Source: Vreelandella subterranea (GTDB taxonomy: Bacteria; Pseudomonadota; Gammaproteobacteria; Pseudomonadales; Halomonadaceae). Taken from it: a DNA stretch of 64,000 bases. The position numbers and the translations under genes are program-made. Below, one piece after another: positions 1 to 8,260 of this stretch (position 1 is its first letter; each line of letters opens with the position of its first letter). The notes below the pieces were generated by a model. It was not told the origin of the DNA and made no database searches. It was given only the letters and a program-made list of their open reading frames with translations. The stretch spans positions 186,001-250,000 of the forward strand of contig NZ_FOGS01000005.1 of the NCBI RefSeq assembly GCF_900111305.1. The letters run 5' to 3'.

Positions 1-459
1 CCCCTACCCACTCCGCCAGGCGGTCAGAGTGACTGGCAGATGGCCCGTATTGACCACCCTGCGCTGCGCCTGGTGTCGCGCAATCAGACCAAACCGGGCC
101 GCGAGCAGCAGCCTGAAAGCCTCAGCCTGATGGCGCACCTGGACTGGAGCGAGGCCCACCTGGAAGACGATCCCCAAGCGGTTGCCGAGTTACTGTGGGC
201 GGCCTTTACTGCGTCGTTTCCGGCAGACACGCCGTTACCGTTGCGGGTCAGCAGCGGCGCGCACCGCTGGCGTTACGCCCAGCCAAGCACGGCCGATGAC
301 CGGTTATTCCTATACAGCGACAGCGGCCTTGCCATGTGTGGTGACAGTTTCACGGCCAGCCGCGTGGAGTCGGCATGGGTCTCTGGAACGCAGATGGCCC
401 AGGCGTTAATAGATCGGTCGGTACATAACAGGGCTGGCGAATCACAGCCTAACAAGTGA
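1..459 (+). CDS. FAD-dependent oxidoreductase, C-terminal part (cut by window edge)
   Basis: The reading frame is open back to base 1, so only about 152 C-terminal residues are visible and the first ATG (40) is probably internal. The segment ending GDSFTASRVESAWVSG resembles the C-terminal FAD-contacting stretch of NAD/FAD-dependent amine-oxidase or renalase-like proteins, where a GD motif followed by a helix carries the flavin pyrophosphate contact. The N-terminal Rossmann fold lies outside the window. It is the last gene before a 180-base gap and the light-type operon, and it may or may not belong functionally with it. The family call is fairly safe; the substrate cannot be stated. Confidence 0.6.
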   Translation, partial: PLPTPPGGQSDWQMARIDHPALRLVSRNQTKPGREQQPESLSLMAHLDWSEAHLEDDPQAVAELLWAAFTASFPADTPLPLRVSSGAHRWRYAQPSTADDRLFLYSDSGLAMCGDSFTASRVESAWVSGTQMAQALIDRSVHNRAGESQPNK

Positions 460-468
460 ATCCAAAGG

Positions 469-495
469 TTGTACCTTGGGCCTACAAGTTGTACA
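469..495 (+). promoter_or_regulatory. Candidate regulator operator: two TTGTAC repeats 20 bp apart
   Basis: TTGTAC occurs at 469-474 and again at 489-494, exactly 20 bases apart (two helical turns), with the flanks AAGG and AAAGG also similar. It lies in the gap upstream of the MerR/LitR-like gene. MerR/LitR-type regulators of Pseudomonas are reported to bind paired TGTACA-like elements, so autoregulation is plausible, but the spacing here differs from the N12 spacing I recall. No convincing -35/-10 pair could be assigned in 460-640. Confidence 0.35.
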
Positions 496-641
496 AAGGA
501 GCGTTAGTTATTCAAGATTGTTGATCGGTTAATTAGATATTAGGTAATTGCTATGGATAGCAAACCACATCGCCCGCCGCAGCAAACCACGATAGGCCCA
601 TGCGGCTTGGCTCCGCAGACAACGAAGAGGCAATGGCGCCC

Positions 642-1562
642 ATGAATAATAAGGCGACCCACCCACCCGATACCCCACTTTATCCCATTCGGGAAGTTTC
701 CCGTCTGACGGGCGTTAATTCGGTTACCCTGCGTGCCTGGGAGCGACGTTACGGTTTAATCTGCCCCAAGCGCACGCCCAAAGGCCACCGGCTGTATGCC
801 CAGGATGACATTACGCGCATCGAACGCATCCTGCAGTGGCTCAATCGCGGCGTCCCGGTCAGCCAGGTCGCGGACCTGCTCGACCAGCCCGACACCGTTG
901 AGGCGCCGGTACCCGACGCCGGCGATTGGGTAAGCCAGCGCCAGCAGTTGCAGGCGGTCATCGAAGCGCTCGATCTGCCCAGACTGGAAGCCTTCTATCA
1001 CCAGAGCCTGGCGCTCTATCCGTTGAGCACCGCGATCAACGAACTGTGGCAGCCGGTGGTGCTGACGCTGGAAGCCAAGTGGGCGGTGCAACCTGATGCC
1101 CTGGTCCGCCGCACCTTCGAAGCCTTCTTGCGCAGCCAGGTGGGAATCCGCCTGCATTACGCCAATCAAGCCACCCGCGGTCCGTTGATCCTGCTTAATG
1201 CGATGCCCGACGACCCCGGCCCCCTGTGGGTCCTGATGTCAGCGCTGATGGCCAGCGAACAGGGTTACCGTGTGCAGCTGCTGGATCACTCCCTGCCGCT
1301 TGAAGACCTCCCCCAGGCAGTCGCACGCCTGCATTCTTCGATGGTGCTGCTGTCCAGCGGCCAGCGGGAAGACGACCGCTATATTCGCCAGGCGCTGCCG
1401 GATGCCGCTGCCACGTTAAATGTGCCCATCGGCGTTTGTGGTGAAGTCGCCCGCCTGCGCGACGCCGATCTGCGCGACACCTCCGTGCATATGCTGGGCG
1501 ATGACCTGCCTCAAGCCATCGCCCGCTTGCGCCCGTTACTGCGCGAATCAGGCGTCCTTTGA
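642..1562 (+). CDS. MerR-family regulator with cobalamin-domain-like C-terminus (LitR/CarH-like)
   Basis: DNA-binding transcription factor. The N-terminus holds a MerR winged helix (YPIREVSRLTGVN followed by RAWERRYGL, about residues 14-39). The remaining about 230 residues have the layout of the four-helix plus Rossmann cobalamin-binding module of CarH/LitR light sensors. The two signature motifs are eroded: the W-x9-EH position reads W...RT (about residues 147-158), and the ExDxHxxG position reads NAMPDDPG (186-193), with no histidine ligand. A B12-independent (CarA-like) mode is therefore possible. In-frame ATGs exist at 600, 633 and 642; AGAGG at 626-630 is placed best for 642. It directly precedes phrB and the lipid genes, its likely targets. 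Confidence 0.8.
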   Translation: MNNKATHPPDTPLYPIREVSRLTGVNSVTLRAWERRYGLICPKRTPKGHRLYAQDDITRIERILQWLNRGVPVSQVADLLDQPDTVEAPVPDAGDWVSQRQQLQAVIEALDLPRLEAFYHQSLALYPLSTAINELWQPVVLTLEAKWAVQPDALVRRTFEAFLRSQVGIRLHYANQATRGPLILLNAMPDDPGPLWVLMSALMASEQGYRVQLLDHSLPLEDLPQAVARLHSSMVLLSSGQREDDRYIRQALPDAAATLNVPIGVCGEVARLRDADLRDTSVHMLGDDLPQAIARLRPLLRESGVL

Positions 1563-1574
1563 CAAACTGAGTGA

Positions 1575-1593
1575 CACCGCCGCAGCGGCGGTG
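1575..1593 (+). other. GC-rich hairpin between regulator and phrB
   Basis: CACCGCC (1575-1581) and GGCGGTG (1587-1593) are perfect inverted copies around GCAGC. It lies in the 66-base gap between the regulator stop and the photolyase start. No T-tract follows, so it is not a classic terminator. It could slow readthrough or protect mRNA ends; function is unknown. Confidence 0.35.
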
Positions 1594-1628
1594 GCGACCC
1601 GCTTGACCATCGCCCTGCAGGAGTTTCC

Positions 1629-3041
1629 ATGTCTCGACAGTTGGTTTGGCTGCGTAGTGACCTGCGCATCCACGATAACACCGCGCTTGCCGCCGCCGCT
1701 GCAAAAGGGCCGGTGGTTGCCGTCTTTCTGCGCTCGGTGGACCAGTGGCAGACGCACGGCCATGGCATCAACAAGATCGACTTCTGGACACGTGGCGTGA
1801 CGGCCCTCAAAGAAGCCCTCGAGGGGCTGAACATTCCGCTTCTGCATCGGGATATCGCGTCGTTCGATGAGGCGCCCGCCACCTTGCTTGAGATTGCCCG
1901 CGAGCACCAGATCGAGCAGTTGCACTTCAACCTTGAGTACCCCCTCAATGAGCAGCGTCGCGACCAGGCGGTCATCGAGTCCTTCAAGCAGGCGGACATT
2001 GCGGCACACGGGCATCATGATGCGGTGGCCTTTGCCCCCGGGACGCTACTGACCGGCAAGGGCGACTATTACGGCGTCTTCACCCCCTTTGCCAAGGCCT
2101 GGCACAAGCAGATCACCGCCGACCAGTTGGCACTGCGCGACACCCCGGATGCTCAATCGCCACTGGGTATCGATAGCGACCCTTTGCCGCCACTCCCGGA
2201 TCTTGATGCCACCCCGGTCGATGCTGACCAGTGGCCTGCAGGAGAGCACGCCGCCAGCAACCGCCTGGAACGCTTCTTACGCTTCCGTGGCCGCCACTAC
2301 AGCGATCAGCGGGACTTCCCAAAGGTGCGCGGCACCAGTGAGCTTTCGCCCTATCTGGCGCTGGGAATGATCTCCTATCGACAGTGCATGCAGGCCGCCA
2401 TGAGCGAGAATGGCGGACATTTGGCCGATGGCGATAAAGGCCTGACCGCCTGGGTCAGCGAGCTTATCTGGCGGGAATTTTACCAGCACGTGGCCGTCGG
2501 CTTTCCTCAGGTATGCCGCCACCAGCCGTTTCAGGCCCATACCCGTAAACTTGCCTGGCGCGACGACCCCGACGCCTTCAACGCCTGGTGCGAAGGCCGT
2601 ACCGGCTACCCGCTGGTGGACGCCGCCATGCGCCAGCTGGTCACCACCGGTTGGATGCACAATCGGCTGCGCATGGTCACCGCGATGTTCCTGAGCAAGC
2701 ACCTGCTGATCGACTGGCGCCGGGGGGAGGCGTTTTTTCTGCGCCACCTGGTGGACGGCGAGTTTGGTGCCAACAACGGTGGCTGGCAGTGGGCGGCCTC
2801 AACAGGTACCGACGCCGCCCCGTATTTCCGAATCTTCAATCCCACCACGCAATCCACACGCTTTGACCCCAACGGCGACTTTATCGCCCACTGGCTGCCC
2901 GAGCTTGCCGCCTTGCCGACCAAAGCCCGCCATGCACCACCGCGCGACCTGCTGACCCAGCTGGACTACCCCGCCCCCATTGTCGATCACAAGGCAGCAC
3001 GTCAACGGGCACTCGATGCCTTCAAGGCGCTGTCAGACTGA
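1629..3041 (+). CDS. phrB: Deoxyribodipyrimidine photolyase (class I CPD photolyase)
   Basis: Flavoenzyme that uses blue/near-UV light to split cyclobutane pyrimidine dimers in DNA. The 470 residues match the usual length. The N-terminal Rossmann antenna domain begins RQLVWLRSDLRIHDNTAL; the helical FAD domain carries VSELIWREFYQH, the MRQLVTTGWMHNRLRM stretch, and GGWQWAASTGTDAAPYFRIF with the tryptophans of the electron-transfer chain. The start has GCAGGAG 6-7 bases upstream. It follows a LitR-like regulator, an arrangement typical of light-induced photolyase genes, and leads into a lipid-modification cluster. Confidence 0.95.
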   Translation: MSRQLVWLRSDLRIHDNTALAAAAAKGPVVAVFLRSVDQWQTHGHGINKIDFWTRGVTALKEALEGLNIPLLHRDIASFDEAPATLLEIAREHQIEQLHFNLEYPLNEQRRDQAVIESFKQADIAAHGHHDAVAFAPGTLLTGKGDYYGVFTPFAKAWHKQITADQLALRDTPDAQSPLGIDSDPLPPLPDLDATPVDADQWPAGEHAASNRLERFLRFRGRHYSDQRDFPKVRGTSELSPYLALGMISYRQCMQAAMSENGGHLADGDKGLTAWVSELIWREFYQHVAVGFPQVCRHQPFQAHTRKLAWRDDPDAFNAWCEGRTGYPLVDAAMRQLVTTGWMHNRLRMVTAMFLSKHLLIDWRRGEAFFLRHLVDGEFGANNGGWQWAASTGTDAAPYFRIFNPTTQSTRFDPNGDFIAHWLPELAALPTKARHAPPRDLLTQLDYPAPIVDHKAARQRALDAFKALSD

Positions 3042-3080
3042 TACCGGCCCGCTAACCGCCTAACGACTTCAGGAGTCTTC

Positions 3081-3512
3081 ATGTCACAGGACAAGGCACT
3101 GGAAGATTTTTGCGCCTTTTTCAACAAACTTGACAATACCTGTACAGAAAAGCTGTACGAAGTATATACTGACGATATAATTTTCAGCGACCCGCTGCAT
3201 AACGTTGAAGGTCGCCCCGCGCTGTCGCGCTATTTTGCCGCGATGTATGAAAACATCGAGCGCTGCCAATTCGTTTATCACACGCGCCAGCGCCAGGGCA
3301 GCCAGGCATTTGTCACCTGGACCATGACATTCGTGCATCCAAAGCTGGCAGGAGGACGTACGATCAAGGTAGAGGGGTGCAGTGCGTTGACATTTGCTGA
3401 CGACGGGCGTGTGGCGCGACACAGGGACTACTTTGATGCCGGGGCGATGCTCTATGAGCACCTCCCGGTAATGGGGCGGGTCATTCGCTGGTTAAAGCAT
3501 CGTCTTGATTAA
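3081..3512 (+). CDS. NTF2-like/SnoaL-like small protein
   Basis: A 143-residue protein with the alpha+beta-cone pattern of the NTF2/SnoaL superfamily: an N-terminal helix (LEDFCAFFNKLD), the FSDPLHNVEGR turn, then strands including VTWTMTFVHP and a terminal DYFDAGAMLYEHLP segment. Such proteins often accompany short-chain dehydrogenases and amine-oxidase-like enzymes in light or singlet-oxygen regulated clusters, where they are annotated only as nuclear transport factor 2 family. No substrate or catalytic residue can be assigned. It is spaced 39 bases from phrB with a good SD (CAGGAG) and sits 60 bases ahead of the next gene. Confidence 0.75.
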   Translation: MSQDKALEDFCAFFNKLDNTCTEKLYEVYTDDIIFSDPLHNVEGRPALSRYFAAMYENIERCQFVYHTRQRQGSQAFVTWTMTFVHPKLAGGRTIKVEGCSALTFADDGRVARHRDYFDAGAMLYEHLPVMGRVIRWLKHRLD

Positions 3513-3572
3513 TCATTACGTTGCCTGGGGCATCTGACCAAGGTGCCCGCAGGGTGTAACAGGAGAGGTTCG

Positions 3573-4358
3573 ATGAGCACATGGACAACCCCCCAGCGTA
3601 TCTGGCTGACGGGTGCGACCTCGGGGATTGGCGACGCCTTGGCCAGAAAGCTTATTGCCCAGGGTCATCAGGTCGTACTCAGCGCCCGCAACCACGCGGC
3701 GCTGGAAGCGCTGTGCCAGGACCACCCCAACGCCCACCCGCTGCCGCTCGACGTCAGCGACCGCCATGCGGTGTTGGCCGCGGGCCAGCAGATCGGCGAG
3801 CAGTTGGGCGCCCTTGACCTGGTTCTGCTCAACGCAGGCACCTGTGAATACCTCAATGCCCAGCAGTTTGACATGGACCTGATCGAACGTGTCTTCACCC
3901 CCAACCTGTTTGGCACCCTGTATGGCGTCGAGGCGGCCCTTCCCTTACTGCGTGCCGCCCGCCGGGAAGGCAGGCCCGCCCGGCTTGCGGCCACTTCCAG
4001 CGCTTCTGCCTACCTGCCGTTACCCCGGGCAGAAGCCTATGGCGCCTCCAAGGCGGCCGTCAGCTATTTCCTGGAGTCGCTGCGCCTTGACCTTGACCAG
4101 GAAGGCATCGACGTCAGCCTGATTCACCCAGGCTTCGTCAAGACGCCGCTGACCGAGCGCAATGACTTCCCCATGCCCATGCAGGTCAGCGCCGACACCG
4201 CCGCTGACGCCATTATCGAGGGTCTGGTAAAGGGGCGTCTGGATATCCACTTTCCGCGCCGCTTTACCTATATGGTCAAGCTGCTGGGCATTTTACCCCC
4301 CGCTTTGCGCCGCCGAATCGGCCTGCGCATGACGCGCCAGCAAGAGGCTTCCCGATGA
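3573..4358 (+). CDS. Short-chain dehydrogenase/reductase (SDR)
   Basis: NAD(P)-dependent oxidoreductase of the classical SDR family. TGATSGIG near the N-terminus is the cofactor glycine motif, LNAG the NAG motif, and YGASK the catalytic Tyr-x3-Lys, preceded by the SSASAYLP serine. An ATG at 3543 is possible, but AGGAGAGG at 3561-3568 sits just before ATG 3573, giving 261 residues. The stop overlaps the next start by four bases (ATGA), so translation is coupled to the FAD oxidoreductase. The real substrate is unknown; the neighbours suggest a lipid or lipid-oxidation product. Confidence 0.88.
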   Translation: MSTWTTPQRIWLTGATSGIGDALARKLIAQGHQVVLSARNHAALEALCQDHPNAHPLPLDVSDRHAVLAAGQQIGEQLGALDLVLLNAGTCEYLNAQQFDMDLIERVFTPNLFGTLYGVEAALPLLRAARREGRPARLAATSSASAYLPLPRAEAYGASKAAVSYFLESLRLDLDQEGIDVSLIHPGFVKTPLTERNDFPMPMQVSADTAADAIIEGLVKGRLDIHFPRRFTYMVKLLGILPPALRRRIGLRMTRQQEASR

Positions 4359-5704
4359 GCACCTTGGGTTCACAGCGTATCGCCGTGATCGGCAGCGGCA
4401 TCAGCGGTATGGCAGCTGGCTGGTATCTTTCCGCCCAGCACGAGGTCACCCTGTTCGAAGCCGACGCGCGCCTGGGCGGGCATACCGCGACCATGGACGT
4501 CGAGGTAGGTGGCCGCCCTTACGCCATCGACACCGGCTTCATCGTCTTCAACGACTGGACCTATCCGCATTTTCAGCGCCTGCTGGATGCCCTGGATGTT
4601 CCCAGCCAGGCCACCGAAATGAGTTTTTCGGTACACGAGACCAGCGTTGACTTTGAATACAACGGCCACACCTTGACCTCGCTGTTCGCTCAGCGCCGCA
4701 ACCTGCTCAACCCGGCTTTCTACCGCCTGCTGGCCGATATCATGCGCTTCAACAAGCAGGCCACTGCGGACCTGGAGAACGATCGGCTTGCCCAGGACAT
4801 GACGCTTGGCGACTATCTGGATCGCCACGGCTACGGCCAGGCCTTCCAGCGGCGCTACCTGCTGCCCATGGGCGCGGCCATCTGGTCGGCGAGCATTGGC
4901 GACTTGCGATCCTTTCCGCTGACCTTTTTTGTCCGTTTTTTCCGCAACCACGGGCTTCTGTCGGTCAACCACCGTCCCCAGTGGTACACCTTGGTGGGCG
5001 GTTCACGCCGCTACATTCCACGGTTGACCGCGCCCTATGCGGACCGTATTCACCTGAACACCCCGGTTACCGGCATTACCCGCACGGATACCGGGGTGAT
5101 GATCACCACCGCTCAAGGCACCCAGCGCTTTGATCAGGTCGTCCTTGCATGCCATGCCGACCAGGCCTTGGCCATGCTGGATGACCCGACCGCGGCTGAA
5201 AGCGAGATTCTCGGCGCCATGCCCTACCAGGATAACGAGGTGGTCCTGCATACCGACACCTCACTGTTGCCACGCCGACAACGTGCCTGGGCCAGCTGGA
5301 ATTACCGCCTTGACGGCCGTGGAGCCGACGAACGGGTCTCGGTGACCTACAACATGAACATTCTTCAGCGGCTGGATGCGGACACCACGTTTTGCGTCAC
5401 CCTCAATGATTCAGACAGTATCGACCCCGCCAGGGTGCTGGGACGCTACACCTACGCCCACCCACAGTTCACCCTGGCGGGGCATGCTGCCCAACAGCGT
5501 CACGGCGAGATTTCATCGCCTGCCCGACGCACCCACTTCTGTGGTGCCTACTGGCGCAACGGCTTCCATGAAGATGGCGTCTGGAGCGCACTGCGCGTTG
5601 CCCGCTCGCTGAGTTGTGACGAAGCCTACACCCCGCTCTCTGCTCCCACGGCGCTGCCTACCACGGAGCTGTTCGATGCCTATCAAGGGGGTGACGCAGG
5701 ATGA
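4355..5704 (+). CDS. FAD-dependent amine-oxidase-like oxidoreductase
   Basis: Flavoprotein of the NAD(P)/FAD-binding amine oxidase family (COG2907-like). The N-terminal dinucleotide motif is IGSGISGMAAGWYLS, followed by a GGHTATMDV second FAD contact. The C-terminal segment HFCGAYWRNGFHEDGVWSALRVA closes the FAD site. In many proteobacteria this gene is followed by DUF1365 and a cyclopropane-synthase-like methyltransferase, exactly as here, and is proposed to act on acyl chains. It overlaps the SDR gene by four bases upstream and the DUF1365 gene by four bases downstream. Family assignment is strong; the reaction is inferred from context only. Confidence 0.88.
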   Translation: MSTLGSQRIAVIGSGISGMAAGWYLSAQHEVTLFEADARLGGHTATMDVEVGGRPYAIDTGFIVFNDWTYPHFQRLLDALDVPSQATEMSFSVHETSVDFEYNGHTLTSLFAQRRNLLNPAFYRLLADIMRFNKQATADLENDRLAQDMTLGDYLDRHGYGQAFQRRYLLPMGAAIWSASIGDLRSFPLTFFVRFFRNHGLLSVNHRPQWYTLVGGSRRYIPRLTAPYADRIHLNTPVTGITRTDTGVMITTAQGTQRFDQVVLACHADQALAMLDDPTAAESEILGAMPYQDNEVVLHTDTSLLPRRQRAWASWNYRLDGRGADERVSVTYNMNILQRLDADTTFCVTLNDSDSIDPARVLGRYTYAHPQFTLAGHAAQQRHGEISSPARRTHFCGAYWRNGFHEDGVWSALRVARSLSCDEAYTPLSAPTALPTTELFDAYQGGDAG

Positions 5705-6465
5705 TGACGACGCCTCATTCACGGGTGTATCGCGGCACCCTGCGTCACCGACGTTTCACGCCTCACACACACCGCTTTGATTACCAGCTGTGGATGGCCT
5801 GGCTGGACCTGGACGAGCTGCCGATGCTGTTTGACGGTGTGCCGGGGTTCAGCGCCAGAGGTGCGGCACTGGCGCGTTTTCGCCGCGACGACTATCTCGG
5901 CCCGACGGACCGCCCGCTGGCCACCGCCGTCCGCGAAGAGCTGACACGCCAGTTGGGCAGCGCCCCCGAGGGCCGTATCTGCGTGTTGACACAGCTGCGC
6001 ACGCTGGGCGCCATGTTCAACCCTATTTCGATGTATTACGCCTACGACCGGGCAGGCCAGCTGTCAGCGGTGCTTGGCGAAGTGACCAACATGCCCTGGC
6101 GTGATCGCACCTGTTACGCCTGCCGTGTCGATGGCCACCGCCACAGCCACCACGCGACCTTCGATAAAGCCATGCACGTCTCACCGTTCAACCCCATGGA
6201 CATGACTTACCGATGGCGCTTTAACACACCGGGCGACCAGTTATTACTGCACATGGAAAACTGGCAGGCCGGGCAGCGTCACTTCGACGCCACCCTGACC
6301 CTGGAGGCGGCTCCCGCCACCCCCCGGGTGTTGCTGACCACTCTGGCGCGCCAGCCGTGGATAAGCCTGAAAACCATCACCGGCATTCATTTTGAGGCGC
6401 TTCGGCTGTGGTTGAAGCGCAACCCTGTCTATAACCACCCCAAGCGCAAGGAGACCTCGAAATGA
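5701..6465 (+). CDS. DUF1365 family protein
   Basis: A 254-residue protein with the DUF1365 hallmarks: an N-terminal YRGTLRHRRFTPHTHRFDYQ stretch, the TQLRTLGAMFNPISMYYAYD region, and a GEVTNMPWRDR segment. The biochemical function of the family is not established. It is almost always sandwiched between the amine-oxidase-like flavoprotein and a cyclopropane-synthase-like enzyme, which suggests one multi-step lipid modification. Here it overlaps both partners by four bases, implying coupled expression and perhaps a complex. Conserved His and Asn residues could form an active site, but this is not demonstrated. Confidence 0.88.
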   Translation: MMTTPHSRVYRGTLRHRRFTPHTHRFDYQLWMAWLDLDELPMLFDGVPGFSARGAALARFRRDDYLGPTDRPLATAVREELTRQLGSAPEGRICVLTQLRTLGAMFNPISMYYAYDRAGQLSAVLGEVTNMPWRDRTCYACRVDGHRHSHHATFDKAMHVSPFNPMDMTYRWRFNTPGDQLLLHMENWQAGQRHFDATLTLEAAPATPRVLLTTLARQPWISLKTITGIHFEALRLWLKRNPVYNHPKRKETSK

Positions 6466-7730
6466 CGACCCTGCGTTCCACGCCGCCTGATATTCAACCC
6501 GCCCCCCTGGGGCGTGCCACCCGCTGGCTGAAAAAGCGGTTGATCGCGCAGCTGGACACCTTTACCGGCGGCCACATTACCCTGATTGAAGGCAATCAAT
6601 GCCACCATCTTGGCCAGGGCGGGGAGCTTCACGTCACCGTCGTCGTCCGCCACGCGCGCGCCTGGAAGCGGCTTGCTCTAGGCGGCACCGTGGGCGCCGC
6701 CGAGGCTTACATGGACAACGACTGGGACGCCGATGACCTGGTCGCCCTGGTGCGCCTGTTTGCCATTAACCTGGACCAGGTCAACGGCCATCTCGAGAAC
6801 GGCAGCGCGCGCATGACACGCTGGCTGATGGGCCTGGTGCATCGTTTTCAGCGCAACAGCCTGACCGGGTCCAGACGCAATATCGCCGCGCACTATGATA
6901 TTGGCAACGATCTGTTTGGCACCTTTCTCGACAAGCACCACTGGATGTACTCCAGCGCCGTCTTTCCCTACCCGGATGCCAGCCTGGAAGAAGCCTCGAC
7001 CTACAAGCTGGATGTCATGCTCGACAAGCTCAACGTGCTACCCGAGCACCATTTGCTGGAAATCGGCACGGGCTGGGGCGGGCTTGCCATCCATGCGGCC
7101 AGGACCCGCGGCTGCCGCGTGACGACGACCACCATTTCCGAAGAACAATACGCCTATACCGCAAAGCGCATCAAGGAAGAGGGCCTGGAGGCGCGCATCA
7201 CGCTGCTGAAACAGGACTACCGTGAACTGACCGGCCGCTTTGACCGGCTGATTTCCGTCGAAATGATTGAAGCCGTCGGCCACCAGTACCTGGATACCTA
7301 CCTGCGCAAGGTCGACAGCCTGTTGACCGACGACGGCCAGGCCATGCTCCAGGCGATTACCATCCGCGACCAGCGCTTTGATGGCGCCAAGCGGGATATG
7401 GACTTTATCAAGCGGTATATCTTCCCCGGCGGCTTTTTACCTTCCCACCACGCCATTGCCAGCAGTCTGATGCGCAAGACGTCGCTCAACATGGTAGCGC
7501 TGGATGAAATTGGCCAGCATTACGCGCGCACCCTGCGCGAATGGCGCCACCGCTTCGAGGCCCACCTGGAGGATGTGCAAGCGCTGGGTTATGACGAACG
7601 CTTTATCCGCATGTGGCGGTATTACCTGTGCTACTGCGAAGGCGGTTTCCTGGAGCGTTCGATTGGCACCTGTCACTTGCTGCTGGCCAAGCCCGCTGCC
7701 AAACCGGCCCCCTTGACCGGAGCGCTGTAA
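6462..7730 (+). CDS. Cyclopropane-fatty-acyl-phospholipid synthase-like methyltransferase
   Basis: SAM-dependent methyltransferase of the CFA synthase family, 422 residues (E. coli CFA is 382). Visible motifs are YDIGNDLF, the SAM-binding IGTGWGG (about 201-207), QDYREL, and YIFPGGFLPS near the C-terminus. The canonical YSCAY cysteine is replaced by serine (YSSAVF, Ser165), and the FEHVG motif reads IEAVG, so the bicarbonate-site histidine is also changed. It may therefore methylate unsaturated acyl chains without forming a cyclopropane, as proposed for related paralogues. The product is not proven. It overlaps DUF1365 by four bases and the next gene by one. Confidence 0.88.
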   Translation: MTTLRSTPPDIQPAPLGRATRWLKKRLIAQLDTFTGGHITLIEGNQCHHLGQGGELHVTVVVRHARAWKRLALGGTVGAAEAYMDNDWDADDLVALVRLFAINLDQVNGHLENGSARMTRWLMGLVHRFQRNSLTGSRRNIAAHYDIGNDLFGTFLDKHHWMYSSAVFPYPDASLEEASTYKLDVMLDKLNVLPEHHLLEIGTGWGGLAIHAARTRGCRVTTTTISEEQYAYTAKRIKEEGLEARITLLKQDYRELTGRFDRLISVEMIEAVGHQYLDTYLRKVDSLLTDDGQAMLQAITIRDQRFDGAKRDMDFIKRYIFPGGFLPSHHAIASSLMRKTSLNMVALDEIGQHYARTLREWRHRFEAHLEDVQALGYDERFIRMWRYYLCYCEGGFLERSIGTCHLLLAKPAAKPAPLTGAL

Positions 7731-8260
7731 TGCTCGCCCGGCGGCGCTTGGTGGCAGTGCTCGTTAACGCTCTGGGCTTTGAAGTGATCTGGACGCTGTG
7801 CGTGCTGGGAGGCTCCTGGGTTGCCGCGGTTGCGGGCAGCACCTGGATTGCACTGCATCTGCGGTATGTCGGTAAACCAGGGGAGTGGCGACTGGTGGCG
7901 GCCTTTGCCTTAATAGGGCTCGCGGTCGACGGCGGTCTACAGCTGGCCGGGGGGCTGATATTTACCGATCAACGGCTCATCGCGGGCTTACTGCCTTTCT
8001 GGCTGTGGATGCTCTGGCCGCTGTTCGCCACCCTGGTGCATCACTCGCTTGCGTGGCTATGGCAATGGCCCTGGCGGGCAGCAACGCTGGGTGCGTTGGG
8101 CGGACCGCTGTCGTATTTTGCCGGGGCGGCACTTACCGATGTCACTCTGGCGCCTTGGCTGCTGCCCACCCAGGCGCTGGCATGGGCGCTTATCTGCCTT
8201 GGCGTCTGCCGCTATTACCGACGCTGGCAATATCGCTATGCGGCCACCGAGGCACGCTAG
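7730..8260 (+). CDS. DUF2878 family inner-membrane protein
   Basis: A 176-residue, very hydrophobic protein with about five predicted membrane segments (for example FEVIWTLCVLGGSWVAAVAG and LPFWLWMLWPLFATLVHHS). ATG 7730 overlaps the preceding TAA by one base (TAATG), the typical termination-reinitiation junction; longer in-frame starts lie inside the methyltransferase gene and are unlikely. DUF2878 proteins are recurrent last members of the amine oxidase/DUF1365/CFA cluster. The role is unknown; a membrane anchor or lipid transport helper is a guess. Its end overlaps the convergent GGDEF-EAL gene by four bases. Confidence 0.82.
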   Translation: MLARRRLVAVLVNALGFEVIWTLCVLGGSWVAAVAGSTWIALHLRYVGKPGEWRLVAAFALIGLAVDGGLQLAGGLIFTDQRLIAGLLPFWLWMLWPLFATLVHHSLAWLWQWPWRAATLGALGGPLSYFAGAALTDVTLAPWLLPTQALAWALICLGVCRYYRRWQYRYAATEAR

